Part shown: in pieces, positions 61,107 to 64,000 of the stretch
Layout of the letters: the number at the start of each line of letters is the position of its first letter
How positions within the stretch are numbered: the first letter of the stretch is position 1
Source of the DNA: Streptomyces griseoviridis
Lineage (GTDB): Bacteria; Actinomycetota; Actinomycetes; Streptomycetales; Streptomycetaceae
Length of the DNA stretch: 64,000 nt
NCBI RefSeq assembly: GCF_005222485.1
Contig: NZ_CP029078.1
Coordinates: 3,252,001-3,316,000, forward strand
Reading direction: 5' to 3'
Translations under genes and position numbers: made by a program
Notes under the pieces: generated by a model
The model's input: only the letters and a program-made list of their open reading frames with translations
The model's database searches: none
What the model was told of the DNA's origin: nothing

Positions 61107-62296
61107 TGTCCCCCAACCCCACTCCCGAACCAGACGAAGACGACCTCGACGCCGTCCCACCGCCCCGGCCGGTGTTCCACGTCGAGCAGGCCCTCCTGGG
61201 AGCCCTCCTCCGCGACCCCCGCCTCCTGGACAAGGTGAGCGGCATCGCCGCCGCCTCGTTCTCCACCGCTGCACACGCAGCCCTGTACGCCGCGATCGGC
61301 ACCGTGCCGCGTCCCGACCCCGCCGAGCACGCGAAGAACACGAAGTGGCTCGACCGCGTCCTCGCCACCGCCCTGAAGGAGGCGCGCGGCCTGGACGCCA
61401 CCTACCTGCACACCCTCATCCAGGTCTGCCCCTGGCACAGCCACGCCCCCGCCTACGCCCGCATGGTCGAGGCCGAGCACGCCCGCCGCCGCCTGCTGAC
61501 GGCCGCCGAACGCCTCATGCGCACCGTCCGTGACGCCGGCCTCCCGCTCCCCGTCCAGACGGTGCTCACCGAGGCCGACGCGCTCGCCACGGTCGTGGAC
61601 GACATCGCGGACCGCTTTCCCCCGCGCTCCGGCGTCCTCCCCCGCAGCGCGGCACCGCCCTCCGTTCGCACCCCGGACCTCACCGAGGCAGTCGAGGAGG
61701 AGCAACTGCTCCTCGCCACCGCCATCGCCCGCCCTGCCGACATCGATTCCGTCCGGTGGCTGATCCCCGAGGACCTCACCCTGCCTCTGCACGCCGGCCT
61801 CTGGCAGTGCCTGACCGCTCTCGCCCGCCGCAACGAGCCCGTCGACCCCGTCACGGTCCTGTGGGAAGCCCAACAGCGCGGGCTGCTGGACGACGGCAGC
61901 GAACCAGGCGACGTCCTGCGCATGCTGGCCGAACCAGCCGGATTCGTCGGGCACTGGGCCGAACGCGCCCTGCAACGCTCGCTCCTGGCCACGGCCGAGC
62001 ACACCGGCCGGCGCATCCAGGCATACGCCGACGACCCGGCGAACACCCCCTTCCAGCTCGTCGTCGGCGCCCGCCGCGCCCTCGCCGGCATCGACGCCGT
62101 CCGCACCCGCTGGCAGAACGCCACCCAGGCCACCCCGCCACACCAGCGGCGCCCGGCGCCTGCCACTCGCGCCGGGCCCCCACCACCACGGCCGCCCACT
62201 CCACCCGATCCACACGAGCAACCCGATAACCCCCGCATACGCCGGTGGCCGGACCTCACGGCCCGGCCACCGGCAGAACAGACGAGATCCACGTGA
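61106..62296 (+). CDS. Protein with two DnaB-N-like domains and no helicase domain
   Basis: ATG 61106 overlaps the methyltransferase stop by one base; 396 aa. Domain 1 (~20-160): FHVEQALLGALLRDPRLLDK, FSTAAHAALYAAIGTV, ATYLHTLIQVCPWH. Domain 2 (~195-320): VEEEQLLLATAIARPADIDS, PLHAGLWQCLTALARRNEPV and TVLWEAQQRGLLDDG. Both match the N-terminal primase-binding domain of DnaB helicases; the RecA ATPase part is missing and a Pro-rich tail follows. It may bind primase or the host replicative helicase to serve plasmid replication. Confidence 0.8.
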   Translation: MSPNPTPEPDEDDLDAVPPPRPVFHVEQALLGALLRDPRLLDKVSGIAAASFSTAAHAALYAAIGTVPRPDPAEHAKNTKWLDRVLATALKEARGLDATYLHTLIQVCPWHSHAPAYARMVEAEHARRRLLTAAERLMRTVRDAGLPLPVQTVLTEADALATVVDDIADRFPPRSGVLPRSAAPPSVRTPDLTEAVEEEQLLLATAIARPADIDSVRWLIPEDLTLPLHAGLWQCLTALARRNEPVDPVTVLWEAQQRGLLDDGSEPGDVLRMLAEPAGFVGHWAERALQRSLLATAEHTGRRIQAYADDPANTPFQLVVGARRALAGIDAVRTRWQNATQATPPHQRRPAPATRAGPPPPRPPTPPDPHEQPDNPRIRRWPDLTARPPAEQTRST

Positions 62297-63655
62297 CTCC
62301 AGCCATCGACACCCATGTCCGCCTCGACACCCACCCCGCCCACCCGAGCGCCGTGCAGGCCGTCCTGACCGGCACCCGAGCCCACGTCGCCTCCGTGGCT
62401 CTGGAAGCTGCCGGCTGGAGCGTTGCCGCCACAGGCGTCCTGGTCCTGGCCCGCATCGATCACGAGGAGCCCTACTGGGCCGCTGACGCAGCCAAACACC
62501 TGACCGCCGAAGGCATCACCGTCGAGATCACCCCACGCCTACAGGAGGCAATCGACGAGGAATGGACCTGGCCGAACTACCCGATGCCCTGGTGCACCCG
62601 CAGTGAAATCCGCGAGGTCTCCAACCAGGCGCAGAAGATCCACGACGACATCCGCAACGGCCACCTCCTGATCCACGCCCACGCCCACGACCGCCACACC
62701 ACTGTCGCGGTCGGCACATACCTCTACCCAGGTGGCAACTCCGTCTACCTGCACGGCGAGGATCATCTGCGCCAGATCGCCGATACCTACGGCTCACCCG
62801 CGGAGGCACTGGTGGCCTTCGAGAAGGTCCACGCGGCCGAGATGCGCCCCGGCCCGGCGCCCTTGACCGCCACCGAACGCGCCGCCATCGCAGCGCGTTC
62901 CGTCTTCGACGTCACCACAGCCAAGTCCGAACCGTCCTGCCCGGAGCCGGAGACCGTTCCCGTCTACCTGGCCGAAACCGGTGACCACGACGCGCTCCTC
63001 GACACCTTCCTCGACGCGCACGGCGAGTTCGTAAAGTGGCGCACTTGGTCTGACGAAACGACCCACGCCATTCACGAATCGCAGACCCTGCGCATCGAGC
63101 GCGTCCACGAAGCCCAGGCCCGCGAGACCGCCTGGACCATAGCCGCCTACGAGACACCCGTCTCCGACCGCATATGGCACCTCACCGCGACCAGCGCCAC
63201 CCCCGCCCCGGTGCTGCAGACCCTGCTAATCCACCTCGCCGACGGAGACGGGTGGGACACGGTCATCGGCGTCCCGGTAGACGAGAAGACGGTCACCACA
63301 GCCACACAGCCGCTCACTGATGCCGGATGGAAGCACACCCTGACAGGGCACGGGATCCGGTGGACGTCCCCCGACGGGCAGGCAAGCGTTCGGTTTGACC
63401 CACTGGCCGCGCACGGCCCCCAGAACCCTGCCACCTGGACCATCTGGGCCGGCCCAGACCCTGACCGGCCCACCTGGGCCATCACCGTCCCCGCACACTC
63501 CGAACTCGCTGCTGGCCGACCTCTCCGAAGCACTCGCCCACGAGACCGGCACGCGCCAGGCGCAGCCGGGCCGCGAGCACGGGCCACGCCTCGCCGCCAG
63601 TATGTCGGCGGCTCCGGCGGTCACGGCCAGCCGATCCGCCAGCCGTTCACGCTGA
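62293..63655 (+). pseudogene. Large DUF317-related protein with a one-base frameshift near 63503
   Basis: GTG 62293 overlaps the previous stop. Residues ~1-200 are a distinct N-terminal part (VALEAAGWSVAATGVLVLAR; HDDIRNGHLLIHAHAHDRHT; GGNSVYLHGEDHLRQIADTY), then DUF317-like repeats (IWHLTATSATPAPVLQTLLI; GIRWTSPDGQASVRFDPLAA). As given, the frame runs to 63888 with random residues. Removing one C from CCCC near 63490-63495 gives WAITVPHTPNSLLADLSEAL and a stop at 63655, just before copy 3 of the repeated element. The corrected protein has 453 residues. Confidence 0.65.
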
Positions 63656-63673
63656 TCACCGACCCGCACGAGC

Positions 63674-63714
63674 GGGGCAACATAGCGGTAGACCGCCGGT
63701 TGGCCAAACCGGCG
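63674..63714 (+). promoter_or_regulatory. Repeated intergenic element, copy 3
   Basis: GGGGCAACATA (AACATA 63679-63684), palindrome CGCCGGTT / AACCGGCG at 63694-63714. The opposite strand reads TTGGCC, 17 bp, TATGTT. It follows the corrected end of the DUF317 gene by about 20 bp. The 120 bp beyond it hold no clear gene. Confidence 0.7.
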
Positions 63715-63832
63715 ATCACACTCACCATAGACAGACCACCGCCACGCCCTGTCCGTACGTCGGGAGGCTCCTTCCACGACCGCAGACACCACATGTGCCG
63801 CAACCCGTCACGGGGCCAGCCTCTGCAGGCGA

Positions 63833-64000
63833 TCAGGCCGCCGCGTAGCTTGCCCGGAACAGTTCCTGCGCCCGCTCCACGTCCCTGAGCGTACGGAGCT
63901 GGACCTCCAGATCACCCGTTCCGTGGTGGCCGAGACCCGACACGTCCCGGGTGAAGCCCGGAACGAGGTCAACGTCCCCAGGGTCGACCTTCAGGTAGAC
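63833..64000 (-). CDS. C-terminus of a DUF5655/predicted-transport-type protein (partial)
   Basis: Read on the minus strand from the right edge: VYLKVDPGDVDLVPGFTRDV, SGLGHHGTGDLEVQLRTLRD, VERAQELFRASYAAA, then TGA at 63833. This is the typical ending of the DUF5655 family (Lys-Val-Asp-Pro ... GTGDLE ... Ser-Tyr). These proteins are of uncertain function; some carry an additional nuclease-like domain at the N-terminus, not visible here. Convergent to the transfer-side genes. Confidence 0.8.
   Translation of the reverse strand, partial: VYLKVDPGDVDLVPGFTRDVSGLGHHGTGDLEVQLRTLRDVERAQELFRASYAAA

Noticed and set aside
1..64000. CRISPR array, rRNA, replication initiator, integrase or FtsK-type TraB
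   Set aside because: Looked for on both strands by eye; no regularly spaced repeats and no frame with the corresponding motifs were seen.

Overview
The window is very high-GC actinobacterial DNA, almost certainly Streptomyces or a close relative. It uses GTG and TTG starts freely, has SD-like AGGAGG sites, and packs genes tightly with 4-bp ATGA/GTGA overlaps. Its families are typical of Streptomyces: DUF317, DUF397, DUF574 (SAM methyltransferase), XRE-DUF5753, DUF4913 and an SCO6880-type transfer protein. The content is that of a large conjugative plasmid or integrative conjugative element. No replication initiator, ParAB, integrase, rRNA, tRNA or CRISPR array was seen.

Layout. (1) 1-5.8 kb (+): mobilisation region with a membrane protein, MobC (2074-2688), a MOB-P/VirD2-like relaxase (2705-4444), a candidate oriT hairpin inside mobC, a zinc-ribbon protein and a lipoprotein. 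(2) 6-13.1 kb (-): DUF317 proteins, remnants, a secreted NucA/NucB-type nuclease and a three-gene coupled regulatory operon (small membrane protein, XRE/sigma-like protein, helical protein). (3) 14-18 kb: DUF397 protein, DUF574 methyltransferase, XRE-DUF5753 regulator and a divergent QueA-like enzyme. (4) 18.2-30.6 kb (-): a long coupled series with an LAPTG surface protein (interrupted), DUF317, an ATP-grasp ligase, an MFS exporter, two winged-helix/HxlR regulators, small plasmid proteins, a RelE/ParE-like protein, DUF4913 and a beta-class DNA methyltransferase. (5) 30.8-38.5 kb (+): the type IV secretion core: peptidoglycan hydrolase, VirB2-like, VirB8-like, VirB6/TrbL-like, SCO6880-like and VirB4 ATPase. 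(6) 38.5-44.6 kb (+): accessory plasmid genes, many broken by single-base indels. (7) 44.7-48.2 kb: MoxR-type AAA ATPase plus a VWA protein carrying an HExxH motif. (8) 48.3-56.4 kb: small proteins, three DUF317 proteins, the VirD4/TraG coupling protein and an XF1762-like protein. (9) 57-63.7 kb: a TrpA-like barrel (interrupted by TGA), a PAPS-reductase/DndC-like PP-loop protein, a C5 DNA methyltransferase, a tandem DnaB-N protein and another DUF317. The right edge holds the C-terminus of a DUF5655-type protein on the minus strand.

How it fits together. The relaxase and MobC would process DNA at oriT, the coupling protein at 54.1 kb would deliver it to the VirB4/B6/B8 channel at 31-38 kb, and the hydrolase would open the cell wall. 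Divergent promoters around 30.75-30.86 kb appear to serve the DNA methyltransferase on one side and the transfer operon on the other. A palindromic 40-bp intergenic element recurs at 27.05, 48.2 and 63.7 kb, with a degenerate copy at 30.8 kb, and may be a shared operator/promoter.

Caveat. At least eight reading frames can be restored by one base in or beside a homopolymer. Several others carry in-frame TGA/TAG or a near-cognate codon (ATC, ATT, ACG, CTG) where the start should be. Either this is a decaying element or the sequence has uncorrected errors, and the window alone cannot decide. Family names come from recognition of sequence patterns, not from database searches.
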